A stretch of 64,000 nucleotides of DNA from CBDATW01 sp965200605 (GTDB lineage Bacteria; Bacillota_I; Bacilli_A; CBDATW01): contig CBDATW010000002.1 of the NCBI GenBank assembly GCA_965200605.1, positions 186,001-250,000 of the forward strand, read 5' to 3'. Below the pieces are notes generated by a model. The model saw nothing but the letters and a program-made list of their open reading frames with translations, searched no databases and was not told the DNA's origin. Every line of letters begins with the position of its first letter. Within the stretch, counting starts at the first letter, position 1. Positions 33,501-45,163 of the stretch are shown piece after piece. The translations under genes were made by a program, and so were the position numbers.

Positions 33501-36500
33501 CTCTCCTGCATCTGTTTTAAATTGATCATCGGCTTCATATTCAGCTTCTGATAATTTAGATAATTCACTTGCTTTAAATGATAAATATGCATCTTGTGCA
33601 GTTTTATCTCCACCACTTGGAGAGCTTTTGCCTATTGCTTCAATAAATGCACCTTTTACTTCACTATTATTTTTATTAGTTTTTGCTCAATATTTTACAT
33701 CATTTCTAAAATTCAAATCATCTTTTTCATAATATTTTGTTAGTGAAAGTTGCTTAAATTCATTTAATTTATTTTTTATAGCAAAGCCTATTGATCCAAC
33801 ATAACCTATTGATTCAAAATAAGATATATCATCTTTAAATTTTTCTTGAACATTATAATCATCTTTTTTACCTTTTGCTCATGTTTCAATATCTGCTGCA
33901 AATTGTTGACTTTGATCATATTGTGCTTTAGATCTAATTTTAAATTTATCATATTGTTCTTTTAAAATGTGATCTCCATTTTGTGAAACTGGACTTGATT
34001 TTAGAGCAATTTTTGCTTCATCATTAATTTTGTAGTAATAATTTATTTGATTAAGTGAATTTAAAAATTTTTGATATTCTATTCATTCTTTTGCTTTTGA
34101 TTGAAAAAAGGAATTTTTTTCAAATTCTTCAAGTGTATTTGATGAATCTGCTTTTTCTGCAATATAACCATCTTTTATACCTTTATTATCACTATTTGAT
34201 TCACGACTCATCATTACATTAATAAGTGCATCTAATATTGAATGTTTTACTAGTTTGTCACTCATTTTTATTAATTTAATTTTTTCTATAAGAACTTTCT
34301 CTGTTCATTCTATTAAATCTGGTTCAAATGATTTATGTTTTTTATATTTTTCAATCTTTTTTCCAACTGTGCTTTTTGCTTTATCATACATTTTCCTAAT
34401 CTCACTTTCAGGAGCTCTGTCTATTTGTAATGCAAAATATTTTTTAAAAGCTTCTTTAACACCTTTATAATTCTTTTTTTCATAAGCTCATTGCTGGATA
34501 TCAGTTTGGATTTTTCTTGCTCTACTATCATCTCCAGATCATGAAATTGTGCTTTCATACACTTCTTTGGTTTTATCATTATCTGAAAGGTTGTTATCAT
34601 TTCTTTTTCACTCATTGAAAAATTGATTATATTCATCAGTATCTGTTTTATATATTGGTAATAATGCTTTTAACCCATCAAGTGTCACTAATCAATCAAA
34701 ATAAGCTTCATTCTTTTTTTGTTTAAAATATTTCTCAGTTACAAAATCAAATCTTAATCAATTATTGTAATAAACTTGAAAATCTGGTTTTGAATTAACA
34801 AAAATATTTTTTAAAATGGCTTTACCATAATCACTTTCTATTCATTCTCTCAAAACTGAAGTTAATTTAGGTTCATTTGGATTAGATTCATCAAGTTGCT
34901 TTATAATATATTTATATGCTACTTGTGTATCGTAAAATGATTTTCTTATGGCTTTTTTACCATCAATACTTTCAGTTCAATCAGTTCAGGCTTGTTTATT
35001 AAATTCATCTGATTGACTTGAAATAAATTCTTGAATTGTTTTAAAAGTTGAAGGATCATCATTAGCTCATGCTAAATAATTAGTTTCATAAGAATTACTT
35101 TTTTTGAATTGATCTTTTAATTCACTTTTACCTCTAGAGGTTTTTATTCAGTCATTAAAGACTTTAGTAGAAAAGTCACTTTTTACAAATGCTTTTCTTA
35201 CATTCGCTTCAACATTTTTTCATTGATTATAGCTATTAGTATAATGTGTTTTACCAGTATTTTTGAATAAGATTTTTAAAACATTTTGACCTTCATTTGA
35301 TTCTGTTCAAGCATCAAAAACTGGATTAGATTTGTCATTATTAAAATAATACTCTCCATCTAATTTATTATTTTCATTTGTTCTTCAAGCATTATATTTA
35401 TCAGTATAAGCTGCTTTTGTTGCACCGGTTGCCTCAAAATATTCTTTTAAAACATCTTGGGCTGCACTTGAGTCTGTTCAAGTATTAAAAATTTGATCAG
35501 ATTCAAGTCTATTAAAATAACTCTCTCCATCTAATTTATTATTTTCATTTGTTCTTCAAGCATTATATTTATCAGTATAAGCAGTTGTTCCACTTGTACC
35601 AGTGTCCTTAAGTAAGGCTTTTAATGCATCTTGACCTTCTGGGCTCTTACTTCAAGCATCAAAAACTGGATTAGATTTGTCATTATTAAAATAATACTCT
35701 CCATCTAATTCATTACCTTTCTTTGTTTTTCAAGCATTATATTTATCAGTATAAGCTGCTTTTGTTGCACCAGTTGCCTCAAAATATTCTTTTAAAACAT
35801 CTTGGGCTGCACTTGAGTCTGTTCAAGTATTAAAAATTTGATCAGATTCAAGTCTATTAAAATAACTCTCTCCATCTAATTTATTATTTTCATTTGTTCT
35901 TCAAGCATTATATTTATCAGTATAAGCAGTTGTTCCACTTGTACCAGTGTCCTTAAGTAAGGCTTTTAATGCATCTTGACCTTCTGGGCTCTTACTTCAA
36001 GCATCAAAAACTGGATTAGATTTGTCATTATTAAAATAATACTCTCCATCTAATTCATTACCTTTCTTTGTTTTTCAAGCATTATATTTATCAGTATAAG
36101 CTGCTTTTGTTGCACCAGTTGCCTCAAAATATTCTTTTAAAACATCTTGAGCCGCACTTGAGCCTGTTCAAGTATTAAAAATTTGATCAGATTCAAGTCT
36201 ATTAAAATAACTCTCTCCATCTAATTTATTATTTTCATTTGTTCTTCAAGCATTATATTTATCAGTATAAGCAGTTGTTCCACTTGTACCAGTGTCCTTA
36301 AGTAAGGCTTTTAATGCATCTTGACCTTCTGGGCTCTTACTTCAAGCATCAAAAACTGGATTAGATTTGTCATTATTAAAATAATACTCTCCATCTAATT
36401 CATTGCCTTTCTTTGTTTTTCAAACATTATATTTATCAGTATAAGCTGCTTTTGTTGCACCAGTTGCCTCAAAATATTCTTTTAAAACATCTTGAGCCGC

Positions 36501-38345
36501 ACTTGAGCCTGTTCAAGTATTAAAAATTTGATCAGATTCAAGTCTATTAAAATAACTCTCTCCATCTAATTTATTATTTTCATTTGTTCTTCAAGCATTA
36601 TATTTATCAGTATAAGCAGTTGTTCCACTTGTACCAGTGTCCTTAAGTAAGGCTTTTAATGCATCTTGACCTTCTGGGCTCTTACTTCAAGCATCAAAAA
36701 CTGGATTAGATTTGTCATTATTAAAATAATACTCTCCATCTAATTCATTACCTTTCTTTGTTTTTCAAGCATTATATTTATCAGTATAAGCTGCTTTTGT
36801 TGCACCAGTTGCCTCAAAATATTCTTTTAAAACATCTTGGGCTGCACTTGAGTCTGTTCAAGTATTAAAAATTTGATCAGATTCAAGTCTATTAAAATAA
36901 CTCTCTCCATCTAATTTATTATTTTCATTTGTTCTTCAAGCATTATATTTATCAGTATAAGCAGTTGTTCCACTTGTACCAGTGTCCTTAAGTAAGGCTT
37001 TTAATGCATCTTGACCTTCTGGGCTCTTACTTCAAGCATCAAAAACTGGATTAGATTTGTCATTATTAAAATAATACTCTCCATCTAATTCATTACCTTT
37101 CTTTGTTTTTCAAGCATTATATTTATCAGTATAAGCTGCTTTTGTTGCACCAGTTGCCTCAAAATATTCTTTTAAAACATCTTGGGCTGCACTTGAGTCT
37201 GTTCAAGTATTAAAAATTTGATCAGATTCAAGTCTATTAAAATAACTCTCTCCATCTAATTTATTATTTTCATTTGTTCTTCAAGCATTATATTTATTAG
37301 TATAAGCAGTTGTTCCACTTGTACCAGTGTCCTTAAGTAAGGCTTTTAATGCATCTTGGCCTTCTGGGCTCTTACTTCAAGCATCAAAAACTGGATTAGA
37401 TTTGTCATTATTAAAATAATACTCTCCATCTAATTCATTACCTTTCTTTGTTTTTCAAGCATTATATTTATCAGTATAAGCTGCTTTTGTTGCACCGGTT
37501 GCCTCAAAATATTCTTTTAAAACATCTTGGGCTGCACTTGAGTCTGTTCAAGTATTAAAAATTTGATCAGATTCAAGTCTATTAAAATAACTCTCTCCAT
37601 CTAATTTATTATTTTCATTTGTTCTTCAAGCATTATATTTATCAGTATAAGCAGTTGTTCCGCTTGTACCAGTTGCCTTAAATGAATCTTTTAATACAGT
37701 TTGGCCTTCTGAGCTTTTTCTTCAAATATTAAAATTATTTAATGATTCTGGACTTTTAAAATATTCATTTATATATGATTTATCATATTTTGAATCACTT
37801 TTAAAATTGTCATGTTTTTGTTGAAAGTCAGCTGAACCTTTAAATACATCTTGAATTTTTTGCTTACCATCATATGATTTGGCTCAAGTTTCAAATGTCT
37901 TTATATTTTTTAAATTATTTTTGTCTGTAATTCTTTTTATAAAATCATTATGACTTTTTCCTTTTTGCCCACTTTGTCCATTTTTTCATATTTCAAAATT
38001 ATCATTAAAATCCTTTGAATTAAGATAAGTATTCAATAAAAAATTTCTTGCATCTTCAGAGTTTTTTCATTTTGTATATAAATTTTTATATTGAATTGAG
38101 GTTTTATATTCACCTTGCAGAAATTTATTAACTAATCAAGCTCTATGAGAAAGTTTTGGACTTGAATTACTGCTAATAATTGGAACTCAAATTTCTTCAG
38201 TGCTATCAACATTTTTATTTGTTTTATTAATTTCTTGTGTCTTTGAATTAATATTAGCTTTAAATTTTGTCACACCAAAAAGAGTTGCTGGAATACTAGG
38301 TAATAACACCAATGTTAAATATTTTTTATGCAATAATTTTTTCAT
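30531..38345 (-). CDS. Giant Trp-rich tandem-repeat surface protein 3 (2604 aa)
   Basis: The largest gene here, open for 2604 codons under code 4. N-terminus MKKLLHKKYLTLVLLPSIPATLFG is a signal peptide without a lipobox. Residues about 218-1035 are six near-identical 115-aa units with degenerate flanking copies; each unit has two YxxAW halves. Residues about 1548-2475 are fifteen 63-aa units (EWAK.NK.NSEVK...SSPSGGDKTA) alternating in two forms, a 126-aa higher-order repeat. The rest is degenerate repeat sequence. Two to four TGA Trp codons per unit. The ending resembles the other two island proteins only loosely. An A16 tract precedes the start. Surface localisation is inferred; no named family recognised. 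Confidence 0.88.
30920..33700 (-). repeat. In-frame tandem array: fifteen 189-bp units (63 aa)
   Basis: The SSPSGGDKTA codons recur at exactly 189-base intervals from 30964 to 33610. Odd and even units differ consistently (AKDAYLSFKASEFAKLSQ versus AQDAYLRFKASELTKLSE), so the true period is 378 bp. Units are nearly identical at the DNA level. Confidence 0.92.
35240..37690 (-). repeat. In-frame tandem array: six 345-bp units (115 aa) plus partial copies
   Basis: The same block recurs at 35641, 35986, 36331, 36676, 37021 and 37366, exactly 345 bases apart, with only scattered single-base differences. Each unit has two related halves, one with NKLDGESYFNRLES and one with NELDGEYYFNNDKS. Confidence 0.92.
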
Positions 38346-38355
38346 TTTTTTGGCC

Positions 38356-38371
38356 TTTTTTTTTTTTTTTT
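38356..38371 (-). promoter_or_regulatory. A16 tract in the leader of giant repeat protein 3
   Basis: 16 consecutive A on the minus strand, 10 bases before the ATG and just after a TATTGTATA -10-like element, so it is at or next to the transcription start. Confidence 0.5.
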
Positions 38372-38465
38372 ATACAATATGTGTGTATATATGATAATAC
38401 AAAGTAAAAATTAATACAATAAGAAAAAACAATTTCATTTTTACAAGATTATTTTTATGTTTATT

Positions 38466-39557
38466 TTAAATTTGTGAATTTTTAATTTTTTGTCTTTTTT
38501 CTTCTGCCAGTAGTCCATCTAATAATTCTTGTATTGAACCTTGCATAATTTGGTCAAGCTTATTAATAGTTAAACCAATTCTATGATCTGTTACTCTATT
38601 TTGTGGATAATTATAAGTTCTAATTTTCTCTGATCTATTGCCTGTGCCAATTTTAGCTTTAGATTCTGCACCTCTTGCTTTAGCTGCCCTTTGAGTTAAG
38701 TCATTAAAGATTTTTGTTGAAAGCAGTTTCATGGCTATTTCTTTATTTTTGTGCTGTGATCTTCCATCTTGTGATTCTGCAACTATTCCTGTGGGAATAT
38801 GAGTAATTCTAATTGCTGAATCAGTTGTATTAACATGTTGACCACCTGCACCAGATGCTCTAAAAGTATCAACTTTTAAATCTGATTTTTTAATATCAAC
38901 ATCAATCTCTTCAGCTTCAGGCATTACTAAAACTGTAGCAGTTGATGTATGAACTCTACCCTTAGATTCAGTGGTTGGGACTCTTTGAACTCTATGAGCT
39001 CCTGATTCTCATTTTAGAAGTGAAAAAGCTCCATAACCTTTTAAAGAAAAAGCCACATTAGAATAACCACCAGTTGGGGAAACTGAAGCATTAATTAGAT
39101 CTAATTTAAAATCTTTGTTATTTTCAAAGTATCTTGTATACATCTTTAGAAGATCTCCGGCAAAAATATTGGCTTCATCTCCCCCGACTGCTCCTTTGAT
39201 TTCAACAATAACGTTTTTATGATCATTTGGATCTCTGGGTAATAATAAAATTTGTAAGTCTTTACACTTGTCTTTGATAAATTGCTCACAAGTAGCCATT
39301 TCTAATTTAGCATCTTCAACAAAATCAGGATCTTTTGATAAAAACATTTCTTTGGCTTGAGCATAATTATCAATTGATTCTTTTATTTGTTGATGAATAT
39401 TATATGCTTCTTCAATACTTGCAGCCTCTTTTTGGAGATTAGTCATTTTTTTGATATCACTACCTATATCTAAAGATGATAATTGTTGTTGAAGAGATTG
39501 ATATTTTTCATCAATTGTTAAAAGAGCTTTTTTTAGCTTTTCATATGAATCAAACAT
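38466..39557 (-). CDS. prfA: Peptide chain release factor 1
   Basis: Recognises UAA/UAG and triggers peptide release. 363 aa. The GGQ motif is at 238-240 (SGAGGQHVN). The stop-codon recognition tripeptide, normally PAT in RF1 (VPATE), is PTT here (194-196, VPTTE); RF2 would have SPF. As expected for a code-4 organism no RF2 is seen in the window. One Trp is TGA (39009). The small gene at 39561 ends 3 bases before this start, and no strong ribosome-binding site is seen, so translation is probably coupled. Confidence 0.95.
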
Positions 39558-39560
39558 AGT

Positions 39561-39731
39561 TTATTTACCATCCCTAAAATCATCGTTTAAAATTTGATCA
39601 AATAAAGTGCTTGATCCTTTTTTAGATATTGATTTTATGTTGGGTTTATTTACAATGTCTTTTTTAGAACTAAGAATTTTAAATCCCAATCCTAAAAATA
39701 CAATTCCCAATATCAGCAATAATACATTCAT
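39561..39731 (-). CDS. 56-aa single-span membrane protein upstream of prfA
   Basis: MNVLLLILGIVFLGLGFKIL forms one membrane helix with a short cytosolic tail that is Lys/Ser-rich and ends DDFRDGK. AAGGAAATT precedes the ATG, and the stop is 3 bases before prfA, so it is very likely translated and coupled to prfA. No family recognised. Real gene because of the ribosome-binding site and the tight junction; function unknown. Confidence 0.65.
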   Translation of the reverse strand: MNVLLLILGIVFLGLGFKILSSKKDIVNKPNIKSISKKGSSTLFDQILNDDFRDGK

Positions 39732-39756
39732 AATTTCCTTAATCTATTTTATATTA

Positions 39757-41112
39757 CTATTTTTTTGTTGCAAATTCACCAAGAGTTTTAACTAGCACTC
39801 CTGTAGCTTGTTCTTTTATTTCTGCTGTTCCTGCAATATCAAAGTGAATATGGTCTATTTTACCAGCAAATTCATTTAGAAACATAGCAGCAGTATTTGA
39901 TCCAGCAGGATTTGAATAATTGGTATTATAAAGATCAGCAATTTTTGATTTTTTAAATCCTGTTAGAAAATCTTTATCAAATGGCATTCTTCAAATGCGC
40001 TCACCTTTAGTTTTAGAGGCAGCAAGTAGTTTTTCTCAATCACTATCTTGTGTTGTTCATACTCCAGTATATTGATTACCTAAAGCCACACTCATAGCAC
40101 CAGTTAAGGTTGCTACTGTAACAACTTTGGTTGCTTTTAGTTTTTTAATAGCGTATGTTATGCTATCGGCTAAAATTAATCTACCCTCAGCATCAGTGTT
40201 GTTGATTTCAACGGTTTTACCAGACATTGATTTTTGAACTGAATCAACTTTTTGAGCTGTTTTTCCAATTAAATTATCTGTTAGAGGCATTAAAGCAGTG
40301 ATGTTAGTTTTAGGCTTTCTTTTGGCAATCAATTTCATTGCTCCGGCAACAATTGCTGCTCCTGACATATCAAATTTCATTGTTTTTATATAATTAGAAG
40401 GTTTTAGAGAATATCCCCCTGAATCAAACATTATTCCTTTTCCAATTAGGGCTGTTTTTTGTTTTGTTTTGTTTCCGCTGTATTCTAAAATCACAAGTCT
40501 TGGCTCAAAATTAGAACCAGCATTAACACCTAGCAATAATCCCATTTTATTTTTGATAATCTCTTTTTTATCAAGTATTTTAATTTTAATATTTTTAAAT
40601 TTAGAAAATTCTTTTTTAATTTTATTTGCAAAATTAACCGAATTTAATTCATTAGGTGGCATTAATTGGTAACTTCTAACTCAATTCCTTACCTCTGATT
40701 CTTCTTTTGCAATATTAAATTCTTTTTTACCACTCAAACTTAAACCAATTAAAGTAAAAGTTTTGGGTTTAGGTTTTTTGGCTGTTTTTAAAGTAAAAAC
40801 ATCTCCAAAGTTTAAAACATAGGCTTCTACAAAAGTTCTTATAACTAATTTTTCACTTATGTCTTTGGTAATAAAATCTTTAATATAAATCTGATAGTTT
40901 ATTTTTCCAGAAAAAATTGATGCAACTGCTTTTTTTAATAAATCCTTATTTCATTTTTTTTGATTGCCCAGAAAAATAATAGCTTGTTTAGTGTTATAAA
41001 AATTTGTAATATAGAAATTTTCCCTCACTAAATTTTTTGATTGTTTTTTAGCTTTAAATTCAGCTTTTAAAACAAAATCAAGTTTATTAATATTATTTGA
41101 ATACTTTATCAT
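39757..41112 (-). CDS. pepA: M17 leucyl aminopeptidase
   Basis: Cytosolic aminopeptidase with two metal ions, hexameric in the family. 451 aa. Signature NTDAEGRLILAD with catalytic residues, and the GKGIMFDSGGYSLKP block with metal-binding Lys and Asp. The N-terminal 150 residues are the less conserved domain. TGA encodes several Trp. The start at 41112 is preceded by TAGGTAGG. It follows eno by 21 bases on the same strand and probably belongs to its transcript. Confidence 0.93.
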
Positions 41113-41133
41113 TTTTTGCCTACCTATAATTAT

Positions 41134-42423
41134 TTATTTTTTTAAATTACTAAATACTTTTTTACCAGGATATTTTGCTTTTTTACCAAGTTCTTCTTCA
41201 ATTCTTAAAAGTTGATTGTATTTAGCAATTCGATCAGTTCTTGACATTGATCCAGTTTTAATTTGTCCAGTGTTTAATCCAACAGCTAAATCAGCAATTG
41301 TAGTATCTTCAGTTTCTCCTGAACGATGTGAAGTAACTGCACTATATCCAGCTTTATGAGCCATTTTAATAGCTTGATATGTTTCTGTTAATGTTCCAAT
41401 TTGATTAACTTTAATCAAAATTGAATTAGCCACTCCCTTGGCAATTCCTTCTTTTAAGATTTTGGGATTTGTAACAAATAAATCATCACCAACAATTTGA
41501 ATTTTTTTACCAAGTTTTTTAGTCATATATTTAAATCCATCTCAATCAGATTCATCTAAACCATCTTCAATTGATACAATTGGATATTTTTTAACAAGGG
41601 CTGCATAGTAATCAACAAGAGCTTTTGAATTCATTGGTTTTTTACCTTCACCTTTTAGATGGTAAAGACCTTTTGTCTTATTATAAAATTCTGATGCTGC
41701 ACAATCCATGGCAATTTCAATTTGTTTAGTAGTATATCCAGCTTCTTTTATAGCCTCGATTATAACCTTAATAGCTTGTTCGTTAGTTTTTAGATTTGGG
41801 GCAAAACCACCTTCATCACCAACTGCTGTTATATGACCTTTTTTAGCAAGAATCTTTTTAAGAGTGTGAAATACCTCTGATCCCATTTGCAGTGCTTGTT
41901 TAAATGATTTGGCTCCAGTTGGCATAATCATAAATTCTTGAATATCAAGTGAGTTATTGGCATGCTCTCCACCATTAATGATATTCATCATTGGAACTGG
42001 TAGGGTTACTGCTTTTGAACCACCAATATATTTAAATAGTGATTTGCCTTGTTCGATAGCAGCAGCATGAGCTGCAGCCATGGAAACTCCTAAAATAGCA
42101 TTAGCTCCCAGTTTGCTTTTAAATGGAGTACCATCAAGCTTTAGCATTGCCTCATCTAATTCTTTTTGTTTTGAAACTTCCATTCCCTTAATTTTTTTAG
42201 CAATTTTATCATTAACATTTTTAACAGCTTTAGTTACTCCTTTTCCAAAGTAACGCTTTGCTTTATCTCTTAGTTCAAGGGCTTCTCTTGAACCAGTAGA
42301 TGCCCCAGAGGGAACCATAGCTCTTCCTAAAGCACCTTTTGCAGTTGTAACCTCTACTTCAATTGTGGGATTTCCCCTTGAGTCAATAACTTCCCTTGCT
42401 CAAATTTTTTTAATTTTTGACAT
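41134..42423 (-). CDS. eno: Enolase
   Basis: Converts 2-phosphoglycerate to phosphoenolpyruvate in glycolysis. 429 aa. Visible: DSRGNPTIEVEV, GASTGSREALELRD, the metal ligand and active-site blocks EFMIMP, GDEGGFAPN, SIEDGLDESDWDG, GDDLFVTNP, the catalytic Lys in ILIKVNQIGT and SHRSGETEDTTIADL. AGGAG precedes the ATG. An extended -10 (TGGTATAAT) is at 42459-42467 with a 10-bp hairpin in the leader. Next to gpmI, the preceding glycolytic step. Confidence 0.97.
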
Positions 42424-42458
42424 TTTTTTATATCTCCTATATTTAATAGTTATTAAAT

Positions 42459-42467
42459 ATTATACCA
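42459..42467 (-). promoter_or_regulatory. Extended -10 promoter of eno-pepA
   Basis: TGGTATAAT on the minus strand. An inverted repeat ATATTTAATA/TATTAAATAT in the leader (42439-42460) overlaps the start region. Confidence 0.6.
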
Positions 42468-42523
42468 CAAAGTAAAAACTAACTATTTAGTGATATATAG
42501 TGCTCTTAGAGTATTTATTGGAT

Positions 42524-44020
42524 TTATTTTATGATAATAGATTTACCATCCATTTCTTTGGGAATTGCTTCATCTAGATAATGTAAAATAGCAGGGGCAA
42601 CCCCTGAAAGAGATGTAGTTTTATCTTCTGCTAATTTAATTGATTTATCAGTAATAATAAATGGAATTAAATTAGCAGTATGTTTGGTTGATGGTTTGCC
42701 GTTTTTATCAAGCATTACTTCTGCATTGCCATGATCTGCTGTAATAATTAAAGTTCCTTTAACTTCCTTAAGGGCTTGATAAATATCCTTTAGACCTTGA
42801 TCAACAAATTCCATTGCTTTTAAAGTGGCCTGATAATTTCCGGTGTGTCCCACCATATCAGGGTTGGCATAGTTTAAAATAGCAATATCATATTTTCCAG
42901 ATTTTATTTCATCAACAAGAACTGCTGTTACTTTTGGAAGTGACATTTCTGGTTTAAGGTCATATGTAGCAACTGATGGTGAATCAATGAGAATTCTATC
43001 TGAACCATCAATTTCTTTATCTAAACCACCATCGATAAAGAAAGTGACATGGGCATATTTTTCAGTCTCGGCAATTCTAAGTTGTTTATAACCTTTCTTT
43101 GATAATCAATCTCCTAAAGTGTTTGTTAGCTCCTCTAGGGGAAATACTATTTTTGTATTTGTATAATCTGCTAATTTAGTCATTGAAATGTAATAAATAT
43201 TTTGTGGAACATCTGGTTTAAATTCATAATTTATTCCAGAAAAAGCTGCTGTAATTTGATTAGCTCTATCTGGTCTGAAATTAACCATAAACATTACATC
43301 ACCTTCTTCTATTTTAATATTTAAATTAGAATTAAAGGCAGGGATGATAAACTCATCAGTATTTCCTTTTTCTTTTTGTTTAATTACATATCTAAGTGGA
43401 TCACTAAAGGAATTACCTTGGTTTTTAACCATAATATCAATAGTTTTTTGAAGACGATTAAAGTTTTTATCTCTATCCATTGCATAATATCTTCCAGATA
43501 TTGATGCAATATTATAATCTTCCATCTCTTTTATAAAAGAATCACCAATATCTGGCTGAGTATCTCTTCCGTCCATAAAAGCATGTAAATAAGGAGTAAG
43601 GTTTGCTTTTATAAATATATCCAAAACTCCCTTTATATGATTGATATGTGAATGAACTCCCCCATCTGAAAGTAGGCCCATAATATGGACTTGTTTATTG
43701 TTATCTATGGCATATTGAATAGCTTCTTTAATAACCTTATTATCTTTTAGTAAATCGTTATTAATGGATTTAGAAATCTTTACAAGTGGTTGATCTACTA
43801 CTCTGCCTGCCCCAATATTTAAATGACCAACTTCAGAGTTGCCCATTTGACCATCAGGTAAACCAACTCATCCCTCAGATGCATTAATTTTTGTTCATGG
43901 ATAATTTTGGTATAAGTAATCAAAAAATGGAGTTTTGGCATTTGCTATTGCATTACCTTTTAGGTTGGCAGAAAAGCCATAACCATCAAGAATTGCAAGA
44001 ACTATTGTATTTTTCTTCAT
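42524..44020 (-). CDS. gpmI: 2,3-bisphosphoglycerate-independent phosphoglycerate mutase
   Basis: Interconverts 3- and 2-phosphoglycerate. 498 aa, the Mn-dependent iPGM form. Catalytic Ser62 lies in GQMGNSEVGHLNIGAGR; GRDTQPD, the R-x-x-R phosphoglycerate contacts, TADHGNAE and the late KHTANLIPF block are visible. Three in-frame TGA codons read as Trp. The start is 2 bases after the tpiA stop, so tpiA-gpmI form one unit. Confidence 0.96.
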
Positions 44021-44022
44021 AA

Positions 44023-44778
44023 TTATTTATTGTCAAATAGATCTATAAATGAATCAACAGTTAGTGATGCTCCACCAACTAATGCTCCATCAATATCTTT
44101 TTGTGCCATAATTTCCTTAATATTATCAGCTTTAACTGATCCGCCATATAAAATTGAAATCATAGATGCAACATCCCTTCCATAAATTGACTCTAATTTT
44201 TCTCTAATAATTTTAATAGTATCTTGGGCAATTTGAGGAGTTGCAGTTTTTCCTGTTCCAATTGCTCAAATTGGTTCATATGCAATAATTATCTTTTGTA
44301 CTTTTTGATCATCAATTGATTGAAGTCCTTTACCTATTTGATTTGTTACAACAGAAGCTGTTGAACCTTTGTTATATTCTTCTTCTGTTTCTCCAACACA
44401 CAAAATGGGACTAATATTGTTTGCAAGAAGTTTAATAACTTTTTGATTAATAAAGTTATCACTTTCCTTAAAATGCTCTCTTCTTTCTGAGTGGCCAACA
44501 ATGCAGTATTCAATTCCTATATCTTTTAACATATCTACTGATATTTCTCCAGTAAATGCCCCTGAATCTTCATGGTGAACATTTTGAGCAGCAATTAAAA
44601 TATTTTTAGCTAATTTTTTAGCTTCTAAAATATTAATAAATGGTACTCCAATTCCCATTTGTACTTGACTTTGATCTTTTCCTTCCAGCATTGATTCTGC
44701 TTTTTGAAAAAATTCTTTTGTAGCTGAAAGATTATTATTCATTTTTCAATTACCAAAAATATATTGTTTTCTATTCAT
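44023..44778 (-). CDS. tpiA: Triosephosphate isomerase
   Basis: Interconverts dihydroxyacetone phosphate and glyceraldehyde-3-phosphate. 251 aa TIM barrel: GNWKMN (9-14, with Lys12), VGHSERREHF (catalytic His) and AYEPIWAIGTG (catalytic Glu). Two Trp are TGA. An extended -10 TGGTATAAT at 44798-44806 lies 19 bases before the ATG. First gene of the tpiA-gpmI unit. Confidence 0.96.
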
Positions 44779-44797
44779 TTTTTACCTCTATTTTTAA

Positions 44798-44806
44798 ATT
44801 ATACCA
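44798..44806 (-). promoter_or_regulatory. Extended -10 promoter of tpiA-gpmI
   Basis: TGGTATAAT on the minus strand, 19 bases before the tpiA start. Confidence 0.6.
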
Positions 44807-44919
44807 CAATAAAAAACCACTATAATAAATTGAGAAAAATAAAGTTTTATTATTAAATTTCATAATGCTCTCTTTTACATAATTATAAAACTCTATTAAA
44901 AATTTAAATAATTACTTAA

Positions 44920-44975
44920 TTATTTCAGTCATGGTGAAAATTTAAATAGTTCTACTTATTTTACTTTAGTTTTAG
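44920..44975 (-). pseudogene. Decayed C-terminal fragment of a BMP-type lipoprotein gene
   Basis: Reads VELFKFSPWLK then stop, matching the end of the lipoprotein at 27960 (AELTKSSPWLK) at 8 of the last 10 residues. The frame is broken by TAA just upstream. A remnant of a lost paralogue. Confidence 0.6.
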
Positions 44976-45000
44976 GTGCTTGCATATTACTAAAAAAGTT

Positions 45001-45050
45001 AATTGAGAAAATATCTAAATTAATTTTGATTTCTCAATTTTGGTTTTTTT
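45001..45050. terminator. Strong hairpin between the lipoprotein remnant and RNA N2
   Basis: 10-bp perfect stem AATTGAGAAA/TTTCTCAATT; a T7 run follows on the plus strand and T6 on the minus strand. Confidence 0.5.
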
Positions 45051-45092
45051 ATTATTTGATTTATTTAATATGATATTTTAATTTTGATAAAA

Positions 45093-45157
45093 GAAAAAGG
45101 GACATAATGACCTTAATACATCCTTAACATCCAAGTAGCTCGTAACTATTTCTTGGT
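45093..45157 (-). ncRNA. Putative small structured RNA N2
   Basis: Homologue of N1. Begins near TTTATACCAAG; hairpin CCAAG/CTTGG with inner TAG/CTA around TTACGAG, then a conserved linker ATGTTAAGGATGTATTAAGG and T5 at the end. Relative to N1 the inner C-G pair is T-A and an outer T-G wobble is C-G, both pairing-preserving. The linker between hairpin and T-run is identical in the two copies. Unknown function. Confidence 0.55.
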
Positions 45158-45163
45158 ATAAAT

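Noticed and set aside
30920..37690. Regular repeats that look like CRISPR arrays
   Set aside because: Units are 189 and 345 bp with no unique spacers, and they stay in one open reading frame; they are coding tandem repeats.
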